DNA from: Solibacillus silvestris
GTDB lineage: Bacteria; Bacillota; Bacilli; Bacillales_A; Planococcaceae
NCBI GenBank assembly: GCA_001586195.1
Contig: CP014609.1
Location: 1,958,001 to 2,022,000, forward strand
Reading direction: 5' to 3'
Length of the DNA: 64,000 bases
Position numbers and translations under genes: made by a program. The notes beneath the pieces were generated by a model. The model was not told the DNA's origin. It saw only the letters and a program-made list of their open reading frames with translations, and searched no databases. This document shows positions 52,635 through 61,032 of the stretch, piece by piece (position 1 is the first letter of the stretch; the number at the start of each line of letters is the position of its first letter).

Positions 52635-53111
52635 TTATTTAATTTGAGGTTTTTTATAAAAAACTATAGTGATCTTTTCATTTATTTTTCTGGTTTTACC
52701 CGTTTTTCTATAACCTATCTTTTCATACAGGTGACAAAGCCCTTCTTCTTGCATAATAGTGTCCAACTCCCATGATCTTGCGTTATGATATATTTCCTCT
52801 ATGATTGCAAAGACTTTTTGAGCAATTCCCTTTCCTTGATGTTCCGGCAAAATAAATATAGGGCTGACACGATAAGATTCATTGTCCATTTTAATAACTC
52901 TAATACCACCAATTGTAACTTCAAGATTTTTAATTAAATAATAATCTGTAAATGGTTGATTAAATCGAGTTATAACTTTTTTTAAGGATTCATTAGCTGG
53001 ATTAGTTTCATAGTCCTGATATTTTTCTAGCAATGGCATAAATGCTTTCACTTGCATCTCATGAAGCTTGGCCGCGTCATCTAAAGTTGCTTTACATAGT
53101 GAGACTTCCAT
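52635..53111 (-). CDS. GNAT N-acetyltransferase
   Basis: A 158-residue GNAT enzyme: VSPIFILPEHQGKGIAQKVFAII holds the Q-x-x-G-x-A acetyl-CoA loop and LYEKIGYRKTGKT is the usual late motif. ATG with GGAGG ten bases upstream. Acceptor unknown. It lies next to the HIT-family gene with separate spacers. Confidence 0.88.
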   Translation of the reverse strand: MEVSLCKATLDDAAKLHEMQVKAFMPLLEKYQDYETNPANESLKKVITRFNQPFTDYYLIKNLEVTIGGIRVIKMDNESYRVSPIFILPEHQGKGIAQKVFAIIEEIYHNARSWELDTIMQEEGLCHLYEKIGYRKTGKTRKINEKITIVFYKKPQIK

Positions 53112-53248
53112 AACATATAAACCTCCTTTATAAAACCTTAATTCATATTAACATATTTATCCATATCTAAATTAACCCGTTACACCTGTTTATTTTGGTC
53201 ATGAAAATATCACCTAGATCTTGACTATAGTTCTCTATATAAAAAACA

Positions 53249-53274
53249 GCGCTGATCCTAGTTCAGAATCGCGC
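53249..53274. repeat. Dispersed hairpin repeat, copy 5
   Basis: GCGC-T-GATCCT, loop, AGAATC-GCGC. The minus-strand stop codon TGA (53265-53263) of the membrane-protein gene lies in its loop, and the last codons GCG CGA TTC come from its arm. The minus strand runs on into TTTTTT. Confidence 0.8.
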
Positions 53275-53811
53275 CTCATTCACTTCCTCCTTATTTGAAA
53301 ATCCTGTAAAGATAAAACATGAAATAAACGCAACAGTTGTTACAACAATTCCCATAAATAATCCGATTGCTCTCATAAAAGGATCATCGCCTGGATAGGC
53401 AGGCTCTAGTGTGACTAACATATAAATCAATATAAGGGACAAAATCATATAAAAACTGCTCCCAACTGTTGCCATCTTCAACCGATTTTTTCTCGTACCT
53501 TGCCAAGTTTTATTAATTATTATCCATAAAAAAATACTTCCGATTACAGCAAGTATCATCACAAGTAAATGTACATACGGAATTAAGAAATAACTCAACA
53601 GATAAATAAGAAGAGCTGTTGAAAAAAATAGGATGGCATTCGTAATAAATAGCAATATTCCAGCTAACCAATAATTTTGAAACCATCCAGCATTGTTCAA
53701 CTTAAATATTAGAAAATTGTCTTCTCCAAGTAAGTTTATTAATGGCCTTTTAAGGACTGTGACAAAGAATATGCCCATAAGACCAATAAATAAGAATAAA
53801 ATTAAGGACAT
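53263..53811 (-). CDS. Polytopic membrane protein of unknown function
   Basis: A 182-residue protein with about five transmembrane segments. No family is recognised. ATG with GGAGGG five bases upstream. Its 3' end runs into a dispersed hairpin repeat, which supplies its final residues ARF and the stop codon, so the native C-terminus may have been changed by the repeat. Confidence 0.65.
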   Translation of the reverse strand: MSLILFLFIGLMGIFFVTVLKRPLINLLGEDNFLIFKLNNAGWFQNYWLAGILLFITNAILFFSTALLIYLLSYFLIPYVHLLVMILAVIGSIFLWIIINKTWQGTRKNRLKMATVGSSFYMILSLILIYMLVTLEPAYPGDDPFMRAIGLFMGIVVTTVAFISCFIFTGFSNKEEVNEARF

Positions 53812-53937
53812 AGCTACCCTCCTAATCGTGATTCTTTTGCTTGAATATTATTACAACTCAATATAAACCACCATTTTAAGATATTTAACGCCATCAATGG
53901 AATAAAGTTCCTTATAAATTTCCATAAAACTGGGCAG

Positions 53938-53979
53938 TAAAAGTAGCATCGTTTCATGAGGAAATCGATGCTTCTTTTA
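53938..53979 (-). terminator. Terminator after the DUF4179 gene
   Basis: AAAGAAGCATCG and CGATGCTACTTT form a long stem with one mismatch, followed by TT-rich sequence on the minus strand. Confidence 0.7.
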
Positions 53980-53997
53980 ACTAAATAAACTGAGTCG

Positions 53998-55251
53998 TTA
54001 TTCAGTCAAATTTATCTTAAGCTCAACGTCCGTTGCTATCGGGTTATCAATGTAATTGATCCATAGTTTTGCTCTCCCATTGTATGGCTCGTAGTACTCT
54101 CTATAATTAAAGCCTTCGTAGGCAGACGTAGAGAAACTGCTTCCTTCAGATTCAAGCGACGTACCATCCTCTTTTTCAGCAGGAAACAAGTGCTGGCGGC
54201 CGTGGTCGTCTTTGACTGGTGCGTTTAAGTATACATCGCTGCCGACAACTTTAATATCCCAGTCAATGAAGTCTGGTTTGTAAAGTACTTCCTTTGTTGT
54301 GAAGTCAACTTCGATATAATCTTCGCCTTTAGGAACTGCTTGTATTTCGCCGATGCGGACGATGAGTTCATCCGAATCGTAGAAGTAATTGCTTTGTAAG
54401 TATAACGTGTACCGACCTTCGCGGAACGAACCACTACCAACTAAACCGTTGCGAATAAGTTCACGTTTACTACCGTTTTTAAGCTCAAGTGAGATGTCAT
54501 CGAGAGCGACGATTTGCATCGTATTCGATGGATCTGGCTTTACTTCAATATGAATGCGTAGCGGTGTCCGAATGATTTTATTGATTGATAGACGTTGACC
54601 TTGTGCTGTAATACTCGCATTCGGTTCTACTATTTTAGCTTTAGCAATCGGTTTTTCAAGTGTGAATGGAATCGAAATCGTTTGTTTGTCACCATCTCGC
54701 ATTTCAAATTCAACCCGAAAATTAGGATTTGTCGTATCGAGCGGTTGGTCAAGCGTCATTTCAAGTATATGATTACTGTGTGCAACCGGCTCGTTTAGGC
54801 CGTCCATCGTACCGTAAGATAAACTATTTTCAAGCAGTTGATCCCCTTGGTATATATTCACGGAATAGTTATGATGATCTTTTTTTTCTTTCGGATAATC
54901 GAAATCATACATGAGCATAACACCGTATTCATCAATGATCGCCCCTTGCACTGTTATTGTAACATCCTTGTCTTGCACAAGAATGCCAAGTTCCTCGTAG
55001 TATTCATTGGCTATGGCATCTTTTATCCCCTCATTTTCCTGTACGAGTTCAACAATAACGCTAAGGCCAGGAATTTTAGCGGCATAGTTAGCAATAGTCG
55101 GCGAGACCCGGACAGTTAATAAAAAACTTAGAAAGATGATAGCCACTGCAGTGATTGCCTGCCATTGCTTCTTACGGCGGCGTTGTTTTTTTACTTTTGT
55201 AAATGCATCAATTCGACCTTGGCGTAGCTTATCTTTTGGAATATCAATCAT
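53998..55251 (-). CDS. DUF4179-type putative anti-sigma factor
   Basis: About 417 residues with a short basic cytoplasmic N-terminus (KVKKQRRRKKQWQ), one transmembrane helix (about 31-50) and a large extracytoplasmic domain of DUF4179 type with beta-rich repeats. The start overlaps the end of the sigma gene by ATGA. That arrangement and topology imply control of the sigma factor by an outside signal. Terminator at 53938. Confidence 0.8.
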   Translation of the reverse strand: MIDIPKDKLRQGRIDAFTKVKKQRRRKKQWQAITAVAIIFLSFLLTVRVSPTIANYAAKIPGLSVIVELVQENEGIKDAIANEYYEELGILVQDKDVTITVQGAIIDEYGVMLMYDFDYPKEKKDHHNYSVNIYQGDQLLENSLSYGTMDGLNEPVAHSNHILEMTLDQPLDTTNPNFRVEFEMRDGDKQTISIPFTLEKPIAKAKIVEPNASITAQGQRLSINKIIRTPLRIHIEVKPDPSNTMQIVALDDISLELKNGSKRELIRNGLVGSGSFREGRYTLYLQSNYFYDSDELIVRIGEIQAVPKGEDYIEVDFTTKEVLYKPDFIDWDIKVVGSDVYLNAPVKDDHGRQHLFPAEKEDGTSLESEGSSFSTSAYEGFNYREYYEPYNGRAKLWINYIDNPIATDVELKINLTE

Positions 55252-55745
55252 AACCAATCCTCCTTATGTCCAGCGGCTTTACGCAATTTTTTTAAAATGG
55301 CGTGCAACCTTGATTTGACGGTGCCTTCCGGGATATTTTGCAGTTCGGCAATTTCATTGTTTTTCAGCTGTTGAAAATATTTTGCGTAAACGAGCTGTTG
55401 TTCTGTAAGGGTAAGTAAGTTAAGAAGACGACTGATATCGGAATAAATCGGTGCTTCGCTAATGCTGGTCTCTTCAATTTCCACGGTTTGGATACGTTTA
55501 TTCAGCATATCTTTACAGCAGTTGATGAGTACTCGGACGAGCCAAGTACGCGCAAATTCAGGCTGTTTAACAGTATGCATTTTTTTCAGTGCCTTATAAG
55601 TCATTTCCTGCATGGCGTCGAGTGCGTCCTGCTCATTTTTTAAGTATGTATAAGCAATTGGATAAAGTACTTCCTCGTCTTTTTCAATCAGTTCGAGGAT
55701 TGCTAGTTGGTCTCCAGCGGTAGCTTTTTCGAGTAAGTTTTCCAA
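55248..55745 (-). CDS. ECF RNA polymerase sigma factor
   Basis: A 165-residue ECF-type sigma factor: region 2 LKNEQDALDAMQEMTYKALKKM and region 4 NNEIAELQNIPEGTVKSRLHAILKKLRK. TTG start with GGAGGTGG upstream. It overlaps its probable anti-sigma gene. Regulon unknown. Confidence 0.9.
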   Translation of the reverse strand: MENLLEKATAGDQLAILELIEKDEEVLYPIAYTYLKNEQDALDAMQEMTYKALKKMHTVKQPEFARTWLVRVLINCCKDMLNKRIQTVEIEETSISEAPIYSDISRLLNLLTLTEQQLVYAKYFQQLKNNEIAELQNIPEGTVKSRLHAILKKLRKAAGHKEDWL

Positions 55746-55894
55746 TCTGTGCCACCTCCTTATTTATTAGACTGTAAATAATTAAATTTCGTTCGAGTCG
55801 AATGAAGAATATTTTTGGAAGTTATAATGTGATGGATAGGGTATATTTTATCGTTAACTACTAACAAACACTATTGAAGGTATGGAGGAGATCG

Positions 55895-55978
55895 ATGACA
55901 TTGGTTTATGCGGATTATGACTATGGAGCGCTATATAAAGACGCAATTCTTTTTCAAGAATGCGCCCGATTGTTGTAA
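55895..55978 (+). CDS. Possible 27-residue peptide on the plus strand
   Basis: A 28-codon frame opposite to all neighbours, with GGAGG six bases before the ATG. It reads MTLVYADYDYGALYKD and ends with a hairpin-derived tail. It is short, and its 3' half is the variant repeat at 55941, so it may be a chance reading frame. Confidence 0.3.
   Translation: MTLVYADYDYGALYKDAILFQECARLL
55941..55966. repeat. Dispersed hairpin repeat, variant
   Basis: ACGC-AATTCTT, loop TTTC, AAGAAT-GCGC. It lacks the bulged base of the five strict copies. It lies 25 bases after the LLM oxidoreductase stop. Confidence 0.55.
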
Positions 55979-55990
55979 ATTTTTATTCCA

Positions 55991-57019
55991 TTAAAGCCCC
56001 TTTAATTTTAAGTGCTTTCCTTCTGAAAACACTTCTTTTGCAATTAGTTCGTAGGAGCGGATTCGATCTTCCGGTAAGTATGTGATTGTATTAATCATCA
56101 TTTCATCTGCTTGGTATTTTGTCTTTAATTCAAATAATTTCTGTTTTACTTCATAAGGATTGCCAATAATCATACTTTGTCTAACTTTATCTAACTTTTC
56201 TATTTCTTTTTCAGTCAGCTTATATTGCTCAGCTTCATTTATAGAAGGAATGCCTTGATGACCTTCCCCTTTGTCCATTTGTAGAGACCAGATGAGAAAG
56301 CTTGCTGCAACTTCTTCGGCTTTTTCTGCTGTTTCACCACAAATAACATTAACAGTTACGATGACTTGTGGTGTTTGCCCTTCTCTTCTTGGTTTAAAAG
56401 TATTAATATATTCCCTAATGATAGCAGCTCCATCATGATCGCTCATAAAATGACCGAAAGTATACGGCAATCCATTTTCCGCTGCTAATAAAGCACTTTT
56501 TTTACCCGTGCCAAGTAGCCAAGGTACTGGCGGGTTTTCAGGTATGGGAGAAGCGGATAGCTTTGAATATTCGGTATCTGTTGGAAAATCATCATTTAAA
56601 AAATGGAGTAAGTCTCTCAATAAGGCAGGAAAGTTCCCCACATTTTTGATAAAGTTATCAGACAAAGCAGTCATCGCTTCGGCAGACCCACCTGGCGCTC
56701 GTCCGATTCCTAAATCAATACGATTAGGAAATAATGTCGCTAACGTATTAAAGAGTTCAGCAACTTTATATGGTCGGTAATGAGGCAATAAAACCGCGCC
56801 AGATCCTATACGAATTCGATTCGTGTTAGCGCCAATGTAGCTTAACAGGACTTCAGGTGCAGGACATGCCAGTCCAGATAAATCATGGTGTTCGGCAATC
56901 CAGTATCTTGTATATCCTAGTGCCTCCCCAGCCTGTGCTAATTTCATTGACCAGTTTAGTGCATCCTGAGGCGTTTGATTTGAAGAAATAGGGGATTGAT
57001 CCAATATGCTTAATCTCAT
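55991..57019 (-). CDS. LLM class flavin-dependent oxidoreductase
   Basis: A 342-residue luciferase-like monooxygenase: the N-terminal LSILDQSPISSNQTPQDAL, WIAEHHDLSGLACPAPEVL and IGSGAVLLPHYRPYKVAELFNTLATLFPNRIDLGIGRAPGG are typical of the LLM family. It likely uses reduced flavin to oxidise an unknown compound. ATG with AAAGGAC upstream. It is six bases downstream of the DUF3219 gene and probably in one operon with it. Confidence 0.9.
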   Translation of the reverse strand: MRLSILDQSPISSNQTPQDALNWSMKLAQAGEALGYTRYWIAEHHDLSGLACPAPEVLLSYIGANTNRIRIGSGAVLLPHYRPYKVAELFNTLATLFPNRIDLGIGRAPGGSAEAMTALSDNFIKNVGNFPALLRDLLHFLNDDFPTDTEYSKLSASPIPENPPVPWLLGTGKKSALLAAENGLPYTFGHFMSDHDGAAIIREYINTFKPRREGQTPQVIVTVNVICGETAEKAEEVAASFLIWSLQMDKGEGHQGIPSINEAEQYKLTEKEIEKLDKVRQSMIIGNPYEVKQKLFELKTKYQADEMMINTITYLPEDRIRSYELIAKEVFSEGKHLKLKGL

Positions 57020-57025
57020 TAAATT

Positions 57026-57310
57026 TCAGTCCTTTTCTTCTACTAAAGTCAATGTATACTGTCCTACCTGATTTTCTTCATACAAATTTGTTATAGAAGT
57101 GGAGTAGTTATAAATCGTTCCTCTAAACATTAATTCTTTCTCAGGAATCTTAACGTCAAAAGTTCCATTGTAAAGTAAAGTCGCAATGTCATGATAGTCT
57201 TTACTTGTCACATCAAAAATGACCGAGACTTTATAAAACCCATTTACTTTTTCTTCTTCATAGCTTCTCAATTGAATTACTCTATCATTTAAAATTATTT
57301 TACTGACCAA
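57026..57310 (-). CDS. DUF3219 (YkvR-like) protein
   Basis: A 94-residue protein. The block YHDIATLLYNGTFDVKIPEKELMFRGTIYNYSTSITNLYE is the DUF3219/YkvR family signature. Function unknown. TTG start with AAGGAAG upstream. It is 30 bases downstream of the L7/L12-like gene and six upstream of the LLM gene. Confidence 0.82.
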   Translation of the reverse strand: MVSKIILNDRVIQLRSYEEEKVNGFYKVSVIFDVTSKDYHDIATLLYNGTFDVKIPEKELMFRGTIYNYSTSITNLYEENQVGQYTLTLVEEKD

Positions 57311-57340
57311 AAAATCACTTCCTTTTAGATTGTTGTTGCA

Positions 57341-57496
57341 TCATTCTTTACAAAAATCTACAAATTTTTTTGCCTGTATTAACGACATACCTGTTTGTTC
57401 TCTTACAAACTTCACCGCTTTAACTTCACCGACTGAGTTAATTTTCTCTTTTACTAAGGCAATCAGTTCCTCATGGTAGATTTTAGTATAATCCAT
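57341..57496 (-). CDS. 51-residue L7/L12 C-terminal-domain-like protein
   Basis: A 51-residue protein whose second half, VKAVKFVREQTGMSLIQAKKFVDFC, is like the C-terminal domain of ribosomal protein L7/L12 (the EVREATGLGLKEAKDLV-type motif). ATG with AGGGGGCG six bases upstream. Small stand-alone proteins with this domain exist in Bacillales and their role is not established. It opens a probable operon with DUF3219 and the LLM oxidoreductase. Confidence 0.65.
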   Translation of the reverse strand: MDYTKIYHEELIALVKEKINSVGEVKAVKFVREQTGMSLIQAKKFVDFCKE

Positions 57497-57618
57497 TTGT
57501 TTCGCCCCCTTATATATTTAAAGTATAACATTCTCAAATCATCGTTTGGCAACACTTCATAGACTCGTAAGACCCTCATCAGAATTACCCACTTTAAAAG
57601 GAGTTGAAGGCAAATTAA

Positions 57619-57822
57619 TCATCTATCTTTACTTTTCCAAACATGTGGGGTTTTCGCCCAATTATTAATTGCTAATGATAAACAGAGAACAATAAGAGCA
57701 ATTACTGTAAGAGATAAATTTTTCTCCCATTTAATATTACCATTAGCAAAATATTGACCAGCTGTTACAAAAATAAAATAAGTAATAGGGATAATAAGAT
57801 AATATAATTGATTTTTTCTCAT
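57619..57822 (-). CDS. Two-helix membrane protein
   Basis: A 67-residue protein with two transmembrane segments (about 8-26 and 36-52) and a basic tail WAKTPHVWKSKDR. ATG with AAAGGG upstream. No family is recognised. Confidence 0.55.
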   Translation of the reverse strand: MRKNQLYYLIIPITYFIFVTAGQYFANGNIKWEKNLSLTVIALIVLCLSLAINNWAKTPHVWKSKDR

Positions 57823-57880
57823 ATGATACCCTTTCTTACTACACTGAATGTTATAAATAATATGGCCTTTAAATTAATAA

Positions 57881-57908
57881 AGCACTTTTCTTACTCAAGA
57901 AAAGCACT
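57881..57908 (-). terminator. Hairpin after the gene at 58022
   Basis: CTTTTCTT and AAGAAAAG form an eight-base stem within GCAC flanks. It lies about 115 bases downstream of the stop of the gene at 58022. Confidence 0.5.
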
Positions 57909-58021
57909 CTATTACAACTTTATACTCTATGAATTCATAATTATCAAAGGAAAATCCGACTAATATTTTTCAATGACTCCACCTAATGATTTAATAGTGA
58001 AATTTTAAACGTTTATTTAAA

Positions 58022-58798
58022 TTAAGATTTTAATTTTAAATTTTGTAATTCCATATAGTAGCTTAATACTTCTAAGAGAATCTCAAAGTTATAATTTGTT
58101 TTTTCATGTATTATAGTTGCCCACTCAGCTACTGTCCTTTGTTTCGCATCTTCTAATAAACCGTTCATTGAAGATGAATAACTTCTGAAGTTATAAAATT
58201 CCCAGTGAGTTATTTCATTTTCATACTGTCTACTTTCAAGAAGTGGATAAGGTTTAATCAATCTTTGCGAGAATTCAGCGGCTTCTAATAATTGCTTTTC
58301 ATCAATTGCATTCAAATTAAATACTTGCTTAGAAATTTTTCCATTTGGCCGTTTATATAAAATTTCAATTTCATCATAACCTTGGTGTTGTACTTGAATC
58401 TTGGCACCTGGAAAAAATCCTATGCACTCCTCTAAATGAGAGAATGGACTATTTTTGTCTACACAAATAGGCTGAATCCATTGATCCCCTAAGTCACATA
58501 AATATTTATACTTTTTTTCGTCTACTGCTATAACAGCTATATGAGCGTCTTCAGTAAATAAATGATGACCGATTGCATACGCTTCAATATTATTTCGTTT
58601 AAATTCATCCAAGAGCCAAATTGCTAAATCAAAACAGTTCCCTGTAATCTTATATTGTTTATAATGTTCTTTCATAAGCTCAACTGAGCGTTGATATTTT
58701 AATGGGTCTTGTTTTGCATACCAAGCTTTTGTAAGTGTTTCCATGGGAAAGTGCTTAAATTGATTCCAAATCTTTAGTATGTTTTCTGAAGCCTGCAT
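58022..58798 (-). CDS. Papain/transglutaminase-like fold protein
   Basis: A 258-residue protein with an apparent Cys-His-Asp triad: GNCFDLAIWLLDEF (Cys about residue 54), EDAHIAVIAVDE (His) and YLCDLGDQW (Asp). The order and spacing fit arylamine N-acetyltransferase or transglutaminase-like folds. I recognise no close family, so the reaction is not known. ATG with GAGGTG upstream. Confidence 0.6.
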   Translation of the reverse strand: MQASENILKIWNQFKHFPMETLTKAWYAKQDPLKYQRSVELMKEHYKQYKITGNCFDLAIWLLDEFKRNNIEAYAIGHHLFTEDAHIAVIAVDEKKYKYLCDLGDQWIQPICVDKNSPFSHLEECIGFFPGAKIQVQHQGYDEIEILYKRPNGKISKQVFNLNAIDEKQLLEAAEFSQRLIKPYPLLESRQYENEITHWEFYNFRSYSSSMNGLLEDAKQRTVAEWATIIHEKTNYNFEILLEVLSYYMELQNLKLKS

Positions 58799-58834
58799 TT
58801 GAATTTCTCACCTCTTTTTTTAAATTTAAATAGT

Positions 58835-59701
58835 TTACTTATACTGCAATCGGAATAAAACTGCTGCAAAAATAGCTATACCAAAAATTGAAATGCAAAT
58901 ATACAATACACTTGATTGTGTCCCTAAAACACTGCTACCTATTTCGTAAACAACTCCGTAAGTTAACATGTAGGAATCCATTGCCTCATTCGCATTTCCA
59001 AACACCGTATTCAAAGAATCTTCCATCAAAAGCTGACGTAATAATACAGCGACGTGACTGACAGGAAATAAATGAATGACCGTTTGGATTGCTTTCGGCA
59101 GTACCCCCATGGGAACATAGACTGCGCATAAAAAGCCAATTAGTGTACCAACCAATGAATTTACAGTGGAAAATGCTTTAGCTGATTTCGCCAATAGTAC
59201 GATCATTAAATTAATCATTGCGCTCAGCAACACACCAAGTATAATCACTCCGAAAAATTGCATCAGCTTCCAAACACTCGGCAATTCTGCACCAAGCGTC
59301 AATAAATATACTTCACATACAATGAATGCAATAGTGGTCATGATAAACCCGATCATGACCGAGCTAATAACATAGCTTAGCTGAATCGAATAGCGGGATG
59401 CGGAGGTAACAAGAAAATCCGCTGTACGCTTGGATTCCAGATCACTAACGAATATTGCAAATACAGCTAATGTTGATGTCATGGCTGTCATTGTTAAAAT
59501 ACCAGCAATCATCCATTCACTTACAACTAATTCAACTGCCGGTGTCACTTCAATAACCTGACGAATGGCATCGAGTTGCAGCTTCTGCAAAAAGACAATA
59601 AATAATCCAATTGAAATCAAGACAGACAGCAGTGAGAAAAAAACGAGCATTCTGTCACGGAAGAAAATTTTATTATTGCGTACAATTAAGCTCGTCATCA
59701 T
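58835..59701 (-). CDS. ABC-2 type permease
   Basis: About 288 residues with six transmembrane segments and a mid-protein SDLESKRTADFLVTS loop, typical of ABC-2 permeases (drug, bacteriocin or lipid export). ATG at 59701 follows GGAGG. It starts one base after the ATPase stop and is the last gene of the LytTR-DUF3021-ABC operon. Confidence 0.85.
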   Translation of the reverse strand: MMTSLIVRNNKIFFRDRMLVFFSLLSVLISIGLFIVFLQKLQLDAIRQVIEVTPAVELVVSEWMIAGILTMTAMTSTLAVFAIFVSDLESKRTADFLVTSASRYSIQLSYVISSVMIGFIMTTIAFIVCEVYLLTLGAELPSVWKLMQFFGVIILGVLLSAMINLMIVLLAKSAKAFSTVNSLVGTLIGFLCAVYVPMGVLPKAIQTVIHLFPVSHVAVLLRQLLMEDSLNTVFGNANEAMDSYMLTYGVVYEIGSSVLGTQSSVLYICISIFGIAIFAAVLFRLQYK

Positions 59702-59702
59702 A

Positions 59703-60626
59703 TTATTTCTCCTCCCTCGATTCATTCGTTTCGATAAATACTTGGTCGAGCGAACCTTTTATTACTTCAAATGATGCAATATAGGGTTCGAGTTGAGCCA
59801 AAATTGGAATCGTGGAAATTGTTGACGACACTTCCACCTTCCACCCATCTTGATGCTTTTCAGGTAGCAGCATAGGCAAAATAGCGGTTACATCTTCAAT
59901 TGCAATAGAAGGTTTTAAAACAAATTGCAAAAAGTCCTTTGCATAAAGTGCTTTCAATTTATTCGGTGTTCCTTGTGCAATAATTTCACCATTTTTCATA
60001 ATGACAATATCATCTGCATTTGCTGCCTCTTCCATATAATGTGTTGTCAAAAATATCGTCATGCCTACTTCCTTACGCAATCGGTCAATAGTAGCCCACA
60101 CAAATTGTCGTGTGAATGGATCGAGTCCCGTCGCGGGCTCATCTAAAAATAACAGCTTGGGCTTATGAATAATTGCCCGCGCAATATCTGCTCTGCGACG
60201 CTGTCCACCTGAAAGCGAACCGTATTTTTGATGTTCGATGTCTGCAAGCTGTAAATACTGCTGCACAAAATCATAATTTTCCTGTAACATTGACTTCGGT
60301 AAACGATAAAAACGGCCGCGATGCAGAATATTTTCCTTCACCGTCAATTGATGATCTAAAATACTTTCCTGAAATACAATACCAATCGTTCTGCGGATAG
60401 CTTCATTGCCTTTCAGATTACCAAGTGTATGTCCATCGATTGAAACCGTTCCGCTCGTTTTCTCTAAAAGCGTACATAACATTTCAATTGTTGTGGATTT
60501 ACCAGCACCATTACTGCCAAGAAATGCGAATAATGCCCCCTTTTGCACTGAAAAGCTTATCCCTTTTACGGCTTCAACTTCTCCGTACCGCTTTGTTAAC
60601 TGTTGGACATCAATCAATACTTGCAT
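59703..60626 (-). CDS. ABC transporter ATPase
   Basis: About 307 residues: Walker A GSNGAGKST (about 37), signature LSGGQRRR, Walker B LLFLDEPATGLD and a C-terminal extension with a DUF4162-like end. It is the ATPase of an exporter with the permease just downstream. ATG at 60626 follows GAGGTG. It is one base away from the DUF3021 stop. Confidence 0.93.
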   Translation of the reverse strand: MQVLIDVQQLTKRYGEVEAVKGISFSVQKGALFAFLGSNGAGKSTTIEMLCTLLEKTSGTVSIDGHTLGNLKGNEAIRRTIGIVFQESILDHQLTVKENILHRGRFYRLPKSMLQENYDFVQQYLQLADIEHQKYGSLSGGQRRRADIARAIIHKPKLLFLDEPATGLDPFTRQFVWATIDRLRKEVGMTIFLTTHYMEEAANADDIVIMKNGEIIAQGTPNKLKALYAKDFLQFVLKPSIAIEDVTAILPMLLPEKHQDGWKVEVSSTISTIPILAQLEPYIASFEVIKGSLDQVFIETNESREEK

Positions 60627-60627
60627 G

Positions 60628-61032
60628 TTACTCACCTCGATGTTGAAGTTGACTGTTCATTTTTCGAATTGCACGCTTTTCTTCGGTATAATAATACAGC
60701 CAAACGATGAGATAAATAACCGAAGCGCGGGCGTATAATAAAAAGACTGATTTACCATTATCAAGATCAAACCAGCTGCCATAATACCCTATGATAAAGA
60801 CTGCGGTTACAGTAATAGCATAATGAATTAAAAGTACAACGAACATTGACCAGTCCAATTTATACAGTTGATTTGCTACTGCAATGACAGTTCCTAAAAT
60901 GACTGCATAGAAAAACTGATTTACAATCGTTTCACTCACCCAGTAATCATGTGGAGATCTTAATGAAATGAGCATGATGATAAAATAGGATGAACATAAA
61001 CTTATTGAGATGCTTTGTATTAAATTTTTCAC
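60628..61032 (-). CDS. DUF3021 membrane protein
   Basis: A 134-residue protein with four transmembrane segments (about 10-28, 40-58, 65-85, 98-116) of DUF3021 type. The family is usually found beside a LytTR regulator, where the membrane protein is thought to hold the regulator inactive. GTG start with AGGGGG nine bases upstream; it overlaps the LytTR stop by four bases. Confidence 0.85.
   Translation of the reverse strand: MKNLIQSISISLCSSYFIIMLISLRSPHDYWVSETIVNQFFYAVILGTVIAVANQLYKLDWSMFVVLLIHYAITVTAVFIIGYYGSWFDLDNGKSVFLLYARASVIYLIVWLYYYTEEKRAIRKMNSQLQHRGE

Noticed and set aside
42800-55800. Shared GTCTAATA upstream of both ECF sigma genes as an autoregulated promoter
   Set aside because: Only the -10-like octamer is shared. 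A matching -35 is absent upstream of the first gene and the spacer is too long in the second.
24258-55966. CRISPR array suggested by the repeated hairpins
   Set aside because: The copies are kilobases apart, at gene ends and without regular spacers.
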